Part shown: positions 22,849 to 31,356 of the stretch, in pieces
Layout: the number at the start of each line of letters is the position of its first letter
How positions within the stretch are numbered: position 1 is the stretch's first letter
Source of the DNA: RHKK01 sp964596245
GTDB taxonomy: Bacteria; Patescibacteriota; Patescibacteriia; 2-12-FULL-60-25
Reading direction: 5' to 3'
Assembly: GCA_964596245.1 (NCBI GenBank)
Contig: CAZQSK010000001.1
Coordinates: 62,001 to 126,000, forward strand
Length of the DNA: 64,000 nt
Made by a program: the position numbers and the translations under genes
The notes under the pieces: generated by a model
What the model was told of the DNA's origin: nothing
The model's input: the letters and a program-made list of their open reading frames with translations, nothing else
Database searches by the model: none

Positions 22849-24024
22849 ATGAATCACACCCTCGCTCGTTTTGCGGCGACAATCGGTACAGCCGCACTCC
22901 TTCTTTCTCCCCTTTCGGCCAGCGCCATGATCGCGGCCGGAGGCGATACCTTCACCCTTTCAGCAGATCAGCGCGTACCGGACGACTTCTACGTTGGCGG
23001 CGGAACGCTCGTATTGAATGGCGCCGTCAACGGCGACGTGTTCGCGGGTGGCGGAACGGTGGTTGTAAGCGGTGATGTGGCCCAGGATCTGAGCGTCGGT
23101 GGAGGCAACGTAACGATCTCCTCGAACATCGGCGACGACTTGCGCGCAGCCGGCGGCAACGTATCCATCATGAAGAACGTGAAGGACGATGTACTGGTTG
23201 GCGGTGGGAACGTCATCATCGGCAAAGATGTAGTGATTGGCGGTGATATCGCTGCCGGAGCCGGTTCAATCGTGATCGACGGTACAGTCAAAGGCATGGC
23301 CCAAATCGCCGGCGGACAAGTCGTCATCAACGGCACGCTCGACGGTGATGTAAAGATCTACGCTGAGGATGTGCGCTTTGGAAGCAATGCGCGTATCGCC
23401 AAAAAAGTCATGATCGAAGGACCAAAAGAGCCGATCATGGATGCAGGCGCGAGACTCGCCGCCGGCCATGAATACACCAAAACGGATTTCAAAAAGGGAG
23501 AACGCCGTCCGACCATGACAGACGCTGAGAAGGCCGGTGCCTTCGCAGGATTGATCGCGATCGGATTCTTAGTGAAGCTCTCCGTACTATTAGTGACGGC
23601 ACTCGTGCTCGTGCTCTGCTTCAAGAAATACAGCGCGATGCTGACCGAAGAAGTGTTAGCTCGTCCGGGTCAGGCGATGCTCGCCGGTTTTGCCACGTCA
23701 ATTCTTGTACCGATCGTAGTGATCATTCTCTTCATCACAATTCTCGGCAGCATGTTGGGTGGTTTGCTCGCTTTCGGCTTTGGATTCTTGATGGTCATGG
23801 CTAAAGCCTATGCCGGCGTGATTTTCGGAGCTTGGATTTGGAGCCTGGCGGACAAAAATAAAGCAAAGGGTGTTGATTGGAAGATGGCTGTCATCGGCAC
23901 AATCCTACTCTCACTCATCTCCCTGGTCCCGATTCTTGGCTGGATCATCGCCTGTCTCGCCTATCTAGCTGCGCTCGGCGGTCTCTACGCCCTCTCTGCA
24001 CAGCGAATCAAATCGCTTCGCTAG
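22849..24024 (+). CDS. Exported/membrane protein with polymer-forming beta-helix repeats
   Basis: 391 residues. A signal peptide (LARFAATIGTAALLLSPL) precedes about 130 residues of short repeats such as GGGTLVLNGAVNGDVFAGGG and GGNVTISSNIGDDLRAAGGN, a pattern like bactofilin-type polymer-forming domains. A linker and about four transmembrane helices in the C-terminal half follow. The repeats are probably extracytoplasmic. The function is unknown; a structural or scaffold role in the envelope is an inference. The ATG at 22,849 is preferred over a TTG two codons upstream. Confidence 0.75.
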   Translation: MNHTLARFAATIGTAALLLSPLSASAMIAAGGDTFTLSADQRVPDDFYVGGGTLVLNGAVNGDVFAGGGTVVVSGDVAQDLSVGGGNVTISSNIGDDLRAAGGNVSIMKNVKDDVLVGGGNVIIGKDVVIGGDIAAGAGSIVIDGTVKGMAQIAGGQVVINGTLDGDVKIYAEDVRFGSNARIAKKVMIEGPKEPIMDAGARLAAGHEYTKTDFKKGERRPTMTDAEKAGAFAGLIAIGFLVKLSVLLVTALVLVLCFKKYSAMLTEEVLARPGQAMLAGFATSILVPIVVIILFITILGSMLGGLLAFGFGFLMVMAKAYAGVIFGAWIWSLADKNKAKGVDWKMAVIGTILLSLISLVPILGWIIACLAYLAALGGLYALSAQRIKSLR

Positions 24025-24027
24025 TAC

Positions 24028-24050
24028 AAAAACCCCCGCACGGGGGTTTT
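24028..24050 (+). terminator. Intrinsic terminator
   Basis: AAAACCCCC/GGGGGTTTT stem with a GCAC loop, 4 bases after the stop of the polymer-forming protein. Confidence 0.8.
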
Positions 24051-24106
24051 CATATCCAACGAAACGAGTTGCGCGACACGCGAGGCGTGTATAAGGTGCT
24101 GGCGTT

Positions 24107-25024
24107 ATGCGAAAACTATTTCTTTTGGCGCTTGCCTTTGGCGGCGCTTTCCTCAACCTCCCTTTGGCAGCCTCGGCCGCTGAAAGCGCTCCTCAGGGTT
24201 TTATTCGCGGCTCGGGTCCGGCCGTGTACTGGTTGGCGCAGGATGGGAAGCGTTACGTCTTTCCGAATGAAGCAACCTTGCAGAGCTGGCTCACGAAGCA
24301 AGAAACCACGGGCCAAGTTGTCTCAGATGAGACGCTTGCTCAGCATCCGATCGGCGGCAACATGACGATTCGTCCGGGAAGCGTACTCGTGCGCTTTGAC
24401 TCAGATCCAACGGTGTATGTCGTGACTCGTGGCGGCGTCCTACGCGCCGCATCCGCCCAATTAGCCGAAGCGTTCTACGGTCCGGGTTGGGCTCAGCGCG
24501 TTGAAACTCTGTCCGTCGCGCTCTTCACAAACTATCGTCTCGGCACTGCACTTGAATTCACCTCCGACATTAGTCTCGCCGCCGAAGCGGCAGCCGCTTC
24601 TACGCCGGATATGGACATCCGCCTGAAACAGAATGCTGGACTCTTGCCGCGCAGCACTCCGGTACAACTCAATGGAACGGTGACCTTCACAGCCAGCCGC
24701 TTGGTCGTGCAACCGGCCGAAGCTCCGGCCACGGTCGAGCTCATCGCCAAAGTTGAGAAAACCAACTCCCCGATCGCCAATCTCACCATCCAAATCTTTG
24801 ACGAGAAGGATCGATTACAAAAAACCTGTATCAGCAGCGATATCTGTAAGGAAACAATGGACTACAGCATGTTGTTGAACGGTGCGGACAAGCGCTACTA
24901 CGTCATTGTCAGTAACGAAAAAGGTGAGAAACTCGGTCGTATCTACACGCCGTACATCACGATTCAGCCGTATCAGGCTCCGGTGGAAGCCCCGCTTGAG
25001 CTTCCGACCGGTCTGCCGATGTAA
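24107..25024 (+). CDS. Secreted protein with the VFPNE surface module
   Basis: 305 residues with a signal peptide (KLFLLALAFGGAFLNLPLAA). Residues about 30-150 form the same module as in the gingipain-like protein: GKRYVFPNEATLQSWL, a MTIRPGS segment, VYVVTRGGVLR and a closing LFTNY. The C-terminal half looks like a beta-sandwich domain (VELIAKVEKTNSPIANLTIQ) with a Cys pair. I know this module from secreted CPR proteins, where its function is not defined; cell-surface or envelope binding is plausible. It is monocistronic between two terminated genes. Confidence 0.7.
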   Translation: MRKLFLLALAFGGAFLNLPLAASAAESAPQGFIRGSGPAVYWLAQDGKRYVFPNEATLQSWLTKQETTGQVVSDETLAQHPIGGNMTIRPGSVLVRFDSDPTVYVVTRGGVLRAASAQLAEAFYGPGWAQRVETLSVALFTNYRLGTALEFTSDISLAAEAAAASTPDMDIRLKQNAGLLPRSTPVQLNGTVTFTASRLVVQPAEAPATVELIAKVEKTNSPIANLTIQIFDEKDRLQKTCISSDICKETMDYSMLLNGADKRYYVIVSNEKGEKLGRIYTPYITIQPYQAPVEAPLELPTGLPM

Positions 25025-25033
25025 GTCCCTCCC

Positions 25034-25062
25034 TTGACGTTTTTCGCATCCTCCGCTAACCT
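25034..25062 (+). promoter_or_regulatory. rplA promoter
   Basis: -35 TTGACG (25,034-25,039), 17-base spacer, -10 TAACCT (25,057-25,062). The leader of about 50 bases contains short inverted repeats (CCAC/GTGG and AGGC/GCCT), a possible L1 feedback site. Confidence 0.65.
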
Positions 25063-25121
25063 TAGGCCACTTAATTCCTATGTGGGAGGCTACGCCTAAT
25101 AAGCAGCCGACCGTACCACGT

Positions 25122-25814
25122 ATGGCGCGATCCAAGCGTTATACCGAGCTTTCCAAGCTCGTGGACTCCAAAAAGCTCTACACGCCTGAAGAAGCGATTG
25201 AGCTCGTTAAAAAGACCGCTACCACCAAATTTGATGGTTCGGTCGAAGTACATATCAACCTGGGCATTGATGTGAAGAAGGGCGACCAGCAGGTCCGCTC
25301 GACCATCATTTTCCCTCACTCAATCGGCAAGGCAAAGAAAGTCATCGCCTTCGTCGCTCCTGACAAGGAAGCCGCGGCCAAAGAAGCCGGTGCTGACATC
25401 GTCGGTGGTGAAGAGTTGATCGATGAAATCGCCAAGACCGGCAAGATCAACTTCGAAGTCGCGGTTGCAACGCCGGACATGATGCCGAAGCTTGCCAAGG
25501 TCGCGAAGATCCTTGGTCCGACCGGTCTCATGCCGAACCCGAAGACGGATACCGTCGGCACGAACATCAAAAAGCTCATCGAAGATGTGAAGAAGGGTAA
25601 GGTCGCATTCAAAAACGATGTGACCGGCAATGTCCATCAGGCCATCGGCAAGTCATCGCTCAGCGCGAAGGAATTGCTTGAGAACCTCAAGATGCTCATG
25701 GAAGCCGTGAACAAAGTGAAGCCGGCCTCGGCCAAGGGCACCTATCTCAACAGCGTGACGCTGACGAGCACCATGGGTCCGGGCATCAAGGTTGATACGG
25801 CTAAGCTCGCGTAA
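25122..25814 (+). CDS. rplA: 50S ribosomal protein L1 (uL1)
   Basis: L1-stalk protein of 230 residues that helps release E-site tRNA. The start MARSKRYTELSKLVDSKKLY is chosen over an upstream ATG at 25,080. The signatures GPTGLMPNPKTDTVG and FKNDVTGNVHQAIGKSSLS are intact. Its presence excludes membership of the CPR subgroup that lost uL1. It is unlinked from rplK, with its own promoter and terminator. Confidence 0.97.
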   Translation: MARSKRYTELSKLVDSKKLYTPEEAIELVKKTATTKFDGSVEVHINLGIDVKKGDQQVRSTIIFPHSIGKAKKVIAFVAPDKEAAAKEAGADIVGGEELIDEIAKTGKINFEVAVATPDMMPKLAKVAKILGPTGLMPNPKTDTVGTNIKKLIEDVKKGKVAFKNDVTGNVHQAIGKSSLSAKELLENLKMLMEAVNKVKPASAKGTYLNSVTLTSTMGPGIKVDTAKLA

Positions 25815-25838
25815 CGCGCATCTCGCAACGTGAATCAG

Positions 25839-25862
25839 ACACCCCAGAAATGGGGTGTTTTG
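25839..25862 (+). terminator. rplA terminator
   Basis: ACACCCCA/TGGGGTGT stem with a GAAA loop and a T tail. Confidence 0.85.
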
Positions 25863-25910
25863 ATATGAGTTTGACGACAGGCGATGCGCGATACAAGATG
25901 CGCGATAACT

Positions 25911-27008
25911 ATGCAGGAACACGGAGCCATTCCCATGCAGCTGATCCGGGAAATGATTGGCGCGAACTACATTCGCGGAGCCAAGCCGGAGCACATTCAA
26001 CCAGCCTCGCTGGACCTGAGCGTTAGCGACGAATGCTATCGTTTACGCGGCTCCTATCTCCCCCGCCTCGGCGAACCCGTGAGCGATCTGCTCGGCAACG
26101 GCGCGCTCTACAAGCACTCGCTTGATCGTCCGCTCGAAGTCGATGGCATTTATCTCATCCGTTTGAATGAGAGCTTGGAATTGCCTCCCGGTATCCACGC
26201 CACGACAAGCAACAAGAGTTCATCCGGTCGCATCAACTTGCGCGGACGTTTGTTGGTAGACGGTGTTCCGCGTTTTGATGATGTGCCTGCCGGTTATGCC
26301 GGTGCCCTTTGGATCGAAGTCAGCCCGAAATCATTTCCGGTATTACTCCATCCCGGTGATCGCGTGAACCAAATGCGCTTTTTTCATGGTGATGCACGAC
26401 TATCGCAGCTCGAGCATCGCTTGGCCTTTGATCGCTACGGTTTATTGCGCGATGCAAAGCACGCACGAATCAAAGCCTCGTCTGAGCACGTCGGCCGCGG
26501 GATCACCATGACGGTAGATCTGACTTCTTACGACGTCATCGGCTGGCAGGCGCGCCGTACAGCCTGGAGTGTGCTCGATACGGCTAAGTTTGATCATGAT
26601 CCATATGAGTTCTTTGAGCCCGTCCCGCGTCCCAAGAACGGCGAATTGGTTTTGCATCCGCAAGCATTCTTCATCTTGGCTACCAAAGAAAAGATTTTGA
26701 CGCCGCCGGACTTCGCAACCGAAATGGCGGCCTACGATTCTTCCAAAGGCGAGTTCCGTTCGCACTTTGCCGGCTTCTTTGACCCAGGTTGGGGTTGGAC
26801 GGAAAAGGACGAAGAGCGCGGCACCATCGCGGTATTGGAAATCGAAGCTTATAGCCACGACTTCGTCTTGCGCGACGGCCAACCGATTTGCTTGATGGTC
26901 TATGAGCGCATGGTCGAAGCCCCCGAAACACTGTACGGCGAGGGCCTGAAATCCAACTACTTCTTCCAGCAAGGTCCACGCTTGGCAAAATGGTTTAAGC
27001 GTGTCTGA
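25911..27008 (+). CDS. dcd: dCTP deaminase, long duplicated form
   Basis: 365 residues from the Met at 25,911; an in-frame start nine codons upstream is possible. The protein holds two copies of the Dcd/dUTPase fold. The first copy has QPASLDLSVS and VPAGYAGALWIEVSPKSF; the second has SHFAGFFDPGWGW and GTIAVLEIEAY, the latter matching the catalytic Glu region of Dcd. It converts dCTP to dUTP and ammonia, the first step of dTMP supply. Short Dcd proteins are about 190 residues; this form resembles the roughly 370-residue proteins known from alphaproteobacteria. It opens the thymidylate cluster. Confidence 0.85.
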   Translation: MQEHGAIPMQLIREMIGANYIRGAKPEHIQPASLDLSVSDECYRLRGSYLPRLGEPVSDLLGNGALYKHSLDRPLEVDGIYLIRLNESLELPPGIHATTSNKSSSGRINLRGRLLVDGVPRFDDVPAGYAGALWIEVSPKSFPVLLHPGDRVNQMRFFHGDARLSQLEHRLAFDRYGLLRDAKHARIKASSEHVGRGITMTVDLTSYDVIGWQARRTAWSVLDTAKFDHDPYEFFEPVPRPKNGELVLHPQAFFILATKEKILTPPDFATEMAAYDSSKGEFRSHFAGFFDPGWGWTEKDEERGTIAVLEIEAYSHDFVLRDGQPICLMVYERMVEAPETLYGEGLKSNYFFQQGPRLAKWFKRV

Positions 27009-27020
27009 TCCTGTGATTAA

Positions 27021-27587
27021 ATGAGCTCCCGTATGCCCAAATTGATTATCGGACTGGTCGGCCAAGCCGGCTGCGGGAAAGGAACGGCCGCTGACTTGTT
27101 GCGAAACGAATACGGCGCCGGCTATGTTCGCTTCAGCAGCTTTCTCGGAAGCATGCTCGATCTTCTCGCCATCGAGAAGTCGCGCGAGAACATGATTAAG
27201 ATTTCTAATGCGATGCGCGCTGAGTTTGGCGAGGATGTGCTTTCTTACACGGTGGAAAAATACGCCCTCTCGGCCGAACAAGACATTGTCGTGGTTGATG
27301 GCATCCGTCGCCCGCAAGATATTGTCGCCCTTGAACCATTGCCGCAATTCAAATTGATCGCCATCGATGTTCCGGCAGAGCTACGCTTCGAACGCATGAA
27401 AAAGCGCGGTGAAAAAGCTACGGAAGCGGACATGACTTGGGAACAATTCCTGAATGAAGAAAAAGCGCCCACAGAAGTCTCGATTCCACGCGTCATGGAC
27501 CGAGCCTGGCGCTCCATCCGCAATGACGGTACCAAGGAAGAGTTCGAAGCCGCCGTGCGTCAAACCATGAAAGACCTTGGCTTTTAA
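27021..27587 (+). CDS. P-loop (deoxy)nucleoside monophosphate kinase-like protein
   Basis: 188 residues. The Walker A motif GQAGCGKGTA is near residue 14, followed by a segment VVVDGIRRPQDI that resembles the acceptor-binding part of NMP kinases, and a basic lid (RMKKRGEKATEAD). The context, between dCTP deaminase and thyA, suggests action on deoxynucleotides. A dephospho-CoA-kinase-like or other NMP kinase activity cannot be excluded. It starts 12 bases after dcd. Confidence 0.65.
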   Translation: MSSRMPKLIIGLVGQAGCGKGTAADLLRNEYGAGYVRFSSFLGSMLDLLAIEKSRENMIKISNAMRAEFGEDVLSYTVEKYALSAEQDIVVVDGIRRPQDIVALEPLPQFKLIAIDVPAELRFERMKKRGEKATEADMTWEQFLNEEKAPTEVSIPRVMDRAWRSIRNDGTKEEFEAAVRQTMKDLGF

Positions 27588-27591
27588 CCCT

Positions 27592-28464
27592 ATGAAATCC
27601 TACCTCGACATCGTCCGCCACATTCTTGAGACCGGCGAGGTCAAAGAGAATCGCACGGGCGTCAACGCGATCACGGTCGCCGGCGTCTGCTTTGAGCACG
27701 ACATGTCGAAAGGCTTTCCCCTGCTCACCACCAAGAAGGTTCCGTTTAAGATGGTGCGTACCGAACTCGAGTTTTTCATCAAGGGATTGTCTGACAAGAA
27801 GTGGCTGCAGGAACGCGGTAACACAATTTGGGATGAATGGTGCAATCCGAAAAAGGTTGCGTACGGTCACGACGAAGAAACCAAACGCCGCATGCGCGAA
27901 GAGCGCGACCTTGGACCTGTGTATGGTTTCCAGTGGCGCCATTTTGATGCTCCGTACGAATCGTTCGATAGTGATTACAGCGGCAAAGGCATTGACCAGC
28001 TCGCCAAGGTCGTGGAAACGCTCAAAAAGAATCCCGGCGATCGCCGCATGATTGTGATGGCTTGGAATCCGAAAGCGCTTCCCGAACAAGCTCTGCCACC
28101 CTGCCATTACGGCTTCCAGGTTACAGTCGTAAACGGGAAATTGAATCTGCTCTGGAATCAACGCTCTGTAGATACGATGCTTGGTTTGCCGTTTAACATC
28201 GCAAGCTACGCGCTTTTGCTTCATCTTCTCGCAAAAGAAGCTGGCTTGGCCGAAGGCCGCTTGATTGGCTTCCTGGCTGACACGCATATCTACGTAAATC
28301 ACGTCGAAGGCGCGAAGGAACAATTGTCGCGCGATCCGGAAAAATACCCATTGCCAAAAATCATTACCGAACCGTTCACCTCGATTTTCGATTGGACGCA
28401 TGAGCACACCCGCGTCGAAGGCTACGAAACCTATCCGAAAATCGATTTCCCGATTGCCGTCTAA
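27592..28464 (+). CDS. thyA: Thymidylate synthase
   Basis: Converts dUMP to dTMP using methylenetetrahydrofolate; 290 residues. The catalytic cysteine lies in PPCHYGFQVTV, with DRRM upstream and RSVDTMLGLPFNIASYALL and HIYVNH downstream for dUMP binding. The start MKSYLDIVRHILETGEV at 27,592 fits the family. It forms a tight unit with folA, which regenerates the folate it oxidises; the two genes are separated by one base. Confidence 0.97.
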   Translation: MKSYLDIVRHILETGEVKENRTGVNAITVAGVCFEHDMSKGFPLLTTKKVPFKMVRTELEFFIKGLSDKKWLQERGNTIWDEWCNPKKVAYGHDEETKRRMREERDLGPVYGFQWRHFDAPYESFDSDYSGKGIDQLAKVVETLKKNPGDRRMIVMAWNPKALPEQALPPCHYGFQVTVVNGKLNLLWNQRSVDTMLGLPFNIASYALLLHLLAKEAGLAEGRLIGFLADTHIYVNHVEGAKEQLSRDPEKYPLPKIITEPFTSIFDWTHEHTRVEGYETYPKIDFPIAV

Positions 28465-28465
28465 C

Positions 28466-28933
28466 ATGGTCTCCATCATCGCCGCGATTGCGAAAAACAA
28501 TTGCATCGGAAAAGACGGAACACTGCCCTGGCAACTTCCGGAAGATTTAAAGCGCTTCCGCGCACTCACAACCGGCAAGGTTGTGATCATGGGGCGAAAA
28601 ACCTGGGATTCTATTCCGGAAAAATTTCGCCCGCTCCCCAATCGCACGAATGTTGTTATTACACGTCAATCGGATTTCGCCGTTCCAGAAGGCGTGACCA
28701 TCTTTTCCAGTTTGGAAGCAGCCCTTCAGAAATACGCTCATGAAGACGTGATGATTATCGGCGGGAGTCAGATCTACGCAGCCGCTATGCCGCTCGCGAA
28801 GACGCTCTATATTACGCATGTTGATCAAGAAGTTGATGGAGATGCGTTTTTTCCAATGATCGATACGAGTATCTGGAAAGAAATCGAGCATGAAAAATAT
28901 CCGGGTTATACTTTTTCAACATATGCACGCTGA
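28466..28933 (+). CDS. folA: Dihydrofolate reductase
   Basis: NADPH-dependent reductase of 155 residues. The N-terminal MVSIIAAIAKNNCIGKDGTL and LPWQLPEDLKRFRALT contain the folate-binding acid region, and GRKTWDSI and IIGGSQIYAAA contact NADPH. The start immediately follows the thyA stop. Its 3-prime end overlaps the proposed tmk start by 11 bases. Confidence 0.96.
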   Translation: MVSIIAAIAKNNCIGKDGTLPWQLPEDLKRFRALTTGKVVIMGRKTWDSIPEKFRPLPNRTNVVITRQSDFAVPEGVTIFSSLEAALQKYAHEDVMIIGGSQIYAAAMPLAKTLYITHVDQEVDGDAFFPMIDTSIWKEIEHEKYPGYTFSTYAR

Positions 28934-29636
28934 CCAAGGCAAGCTCATCATGATTGATGCGGTAGACGGTGCTGGCAAAGATACCGCCGCTCAAGCACTC
29001 ACCTCGGTGCTCGAACAAAAGGGTCGTCGCGTCCATCAATTTGATAAGGCGCAGGATGATTCAATCCCGGAAGATGTCGACACGCTCCTGGTTTCGGAGC
29101 CGACCTATCGCGGGATCGGTGCTGTTGTACGTTCAATCATCATGAAGGATACGAATTTCAGCGCTTGGTCCACGGCCATGGGGTATGCCTTGGATCGCGA
29201 AGTTCTGTATCGCCGCGTCATCCTCCCCTTTTTGCAAGCGAAACCCGGACGCGTCGTCGTACAAGTACGCGGACTCATGTCATCCCTCACCTATCAAACG
29301 ATTCAATCACAAGATGAAGGCAAGCCGCTCAGCGTCGAAGACTTGATGGAATTGCCAGGAAATCAGCTTGAGCTTTCACGCGCACCTGATCTTGCATTAC
29401 TTCTCACGGTATCAACCGAAACCGCTCAAAAGCGTCTCGAAGGCCGCACTGACAAGGTAGATGGCGACAAATTCGGCGATCCGCGTTTTCAGGCTCGTGT
29501 AGCTGAACGCTATCGCGCACCCGATGTCCGAGGACTATTTGAACGAAACGGTACCAAAATCGTTGAGATCGATAGCGAACAATCTAAAGAAGTGGTGGCT
29601 GCCGCCTGTATTGCCGAGCTGTCCAAAGTCATCTAG
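28923..29636 (+). CDS. tmk: Thymidylate kinase-like protein
   Basis: Phosphorylates dTMP to dTDP. The P-loop DGAGKDTAA is near residue 15, and the DE/R-like motif appears as LLVSEPTYRG. The lid region RLEGRTDKVDGDKFGDPRF follows. The start at 28,923 overlaps folA; an in-frame ATG at 28,890 deeper in folA is less likely. 237 residues is slightly longer than E. coli Tmk. It completes the dCTP-to-dTDP route in this cluster, although no separate dut gene was seen. Confidence 0.88.
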   Translation: MHADQGKLIMIDAVDGAGKDTAAQALTSVLEQKGRRVHQFDKAQDDSIPEDVDTLLVSEPTYRGIGAVVRSIIMKDTNFSAWSTAMGYALDREVLYRRVILPFLQAKPGRVVVQVRGLMSSLTYQTIQSQDEGKPLSVEDLMELPGNQLELSRAPDLALLLTVSTETAQKRLEGRTDKVDGDKFGDPRFQARVAERYRAPDVRGLFERNGTKIVEIDSEQSKEVVAAACIAELSKVI

Positions 29637-29655
29637 GGCCAAGCTTCGGGGTTTT

Positions 29656-29664
29656 TGCTATACT
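29656..29664 (+). promoter_or_regulatory. Extended -10 before the first membrane gene of the pair
   Basis: TGCTATACT after a GGGGTTTTT stretch, with the -10 ending 8 bases before the ATG at 29,673. It predicts a leaderless mRNA. Confidence 0.55.
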
Positions 29665-29672
29665 CCGGACAT

Positions 29673-30569
29673 ATGAAATCCCTCATCTCCCTGGGTGACT
29701 TGCTGAACTTTGGCTTCAAGGCCATCAAGGAAACCTGGAAGCCGACGCTTAAATACACGGTTTGGTTCATCCTCCTTCCCATTCTCTATTACGTCGTCGT
29801 GCTCGGCTCGGCATTTGCCACGCTAAGAAGCCCGCTTCTGATGATCGCCATCATGCTGCTCGCCACGCTCGGCTTCTTGGTCGGTATCTTGTGGGCATCG
29901 ATTTCGCTCTATCAATACATGTTGGCCTATGCCCATGGCACCAACATGAAAAACTGGGAGCCAAAAGAAAATCCACTCTCCTTTGTTCCTGGTTTGGCTT
30001 GGATCGGCATTCTGATGATCGTCCCGATCTATGCCGCCTTTGGCGCGGCCTTTCTTCCGCTTTTGGTAGTCGATAGTCCTGGCCTCGCCTTTTCTTTGGT
30101 TGCCCTGCTCTATATCGCCGCATTTGTTTTCACGATTTGGTTCAGTACGCTCGCCTCTCAGGCTCATGCATTTTTGATGGTAGATGGAATTCGCGGCATC
30201 GCGGCGATGAAAAAGTCGATGGAAGTTGTTCAGGGTCGTTGGTGGAGCGTCTTCGCACGCCTCTTTGTTCCGCAGCTCTTGTTCCAGTTCATCATCATGA
30301 GCATCTTCATGGCGTACATCATCGTCGGCTTGGTGATCATGGCAATTTTCTTTAGCGGATGGAGCATCGGCATGAGCGCCGCCTTTCAAGAAGGCGCAAG
30401 CGAAGGTCTGCGCATGACGAATATGGGTATCGGTCTCGTGGGGATTGTTTTCTTGATCGTGTACGGCTTGCTAGGCCTCGCGATCCAAGTTGTTGGATTG
30501 ATCGCCCAGGTCCTATTCCAGTCCGGCGTTGGGGCAAAAGTTTTCTACTCCCTGAAAGAAAGCCGCTAA
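29673..30569 (+). CDS. Polytopic membrane protein, unknown function
   Basis: 298 residues with about six hydrophobic segments. A cytosolic N-terminal helix (LGDLLNFGFKAIKETWK) precedes the first. The loop MKKSMEVVQGRWWSVFARLF recurs in the next gene as ALAASHNLVRGRWWGVFGRS. Such proteins resemble DUF975 or GlpQ-membrane-domain families of integral membrane proteins. The start at 29,673 is supported by the upstream extended -10. It lies 3 bases before its paralogue. Confidence 0.6.
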   Translation: MKSLISLGDLLNFGFKAIKETWKPTLKYTVWFILLPILYYVVVLGSAFATLRSPLLMIAIMLLATLGFLVGILWASISLYQYMLAYAHGTNMKNWEPKENPLSFVPGLAWIGILMIVPIYAAFGAAFLPLLVVDSPGLAFSLVALLYIAAFVFTIWFSTLASQAHAFLMVDGIRGIAAMKKSMEVVQGRWWSVFARLFVPQLLFQFIIMSIFMAYIIVGLVIMAIFFSGWSIGMSAAFQEGASEGLRMTNMGIGLVGIVFLIVYGLLGLAIQVVGLIAQVLFQSGVGAKVFYSLKESR

Positions 30570-30572
30570 GCT

Positions 30573-31334
30573 ATGTCACAACCACTCATCCCCGTTGCCG
30601 AGCTCCTGTCCTCCGGATGGGAACGTTTTACGCGCGACTGGAAGCACAATCTTGAATTATCAGTACGCTTCTTACTGAGCTCGCTCATTATTTTTGCGGG
30701 GGCCTTTATCGGTCGCAATGTTCCGCTCGCGGCCCAGCTTGCGCTGAACGTGGTTGTCATTATTGCCGCCGGCGCGATCAACCTGCATACCATCATCACG
30801 CTTGTCGATTTCATTCTCCGAAAAGAACAGAATCCGTCGCCGGATATTAAACCGAGCGTAGAGATCGGTCGCGCCCTATTCTGGCCATTCTTGCTCGTCG
30901 TGTTGCTCCAGGGCTTGGCAGTCCTCGGCGGATTATTCCTGTTTGTTCTCCCCGGCATTTGGTTGTCCGTTGTATTTGGCTACTCCGTATTTCTCGTGGT
31001 GGAAGATGGGGCTCGCGGCTTGGAAGCGCTCGCCGCCTCACATAATCTTGTCCGTGGACGTTGGTGGGGCGTGTTTGGCCGCTCGCTGCTCACCGGTGTG
31101 ATCGTGGGATTACTCTCGAGCGTCACCACCTTGCTCATCTTGATGCTCATCTCCCTATTCGTGGGATTTGATCGCGTGTTTGGCTTTGCAGAAGCGGTCT
31201 CTGCACCTGTTATTCGAGATCCGCTCACCGAAGGAATCCGTTCGGTGCTCGGCGGTATCATCAACGCCATCTTCATCCCGCTGGGCGTCATCTATCAGGC
31301 CAAAATCTTCAAGTCATTGAAAAATACCCGCTAA
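30573..31334 (+). CDS. Polytopic membrane protein, paralogue of the preceding gene
   Basis: 253 residues with five or six hydrophobic segments. It shares with its neighbour an amphipathic N-terminal helix and the RGRWWxVFxR loop, and both end with a Phe/Ser/Leu-rich basic tail (FKSLKNTR here). The two probably arose by tandem duplication and may pair in the membrane. The function is unknown. gatB follows after 22 bases. Confidence 0.6.
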   Translation: MSQPLIPVAELLSSGWERFTRDWKHNLELSVRFLLSSLIIFAGAFIGRNVPLAAQLALNVVVIIAAGAINLHTIITLVDFILRKEQNPSPDIKPSVEIGRALFWPFLLVVLLQGLAVLGGLFLFVLPGIWLSVVFGYSVFLVVEDGARGLEALAASHNLVRGRWWGVFGRSLLTGVIVGLLSSVTTLLILMLISLFVGFDRVFGFAEAVSAPVIRDPLTEGIRSVLGGIINAIFIPLGVIYQAKIFKSLKNTR

Positions 31335-31356
31335 CAGGTAGGCTTAAGGCCAACGT

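Noticed and set aside
27493..28647. 384-codon minus-strand frame opposite thyA-folA
   Set aside because: An antisense shadow; thyA and folA on the plus strand have complete catalytic motifs.
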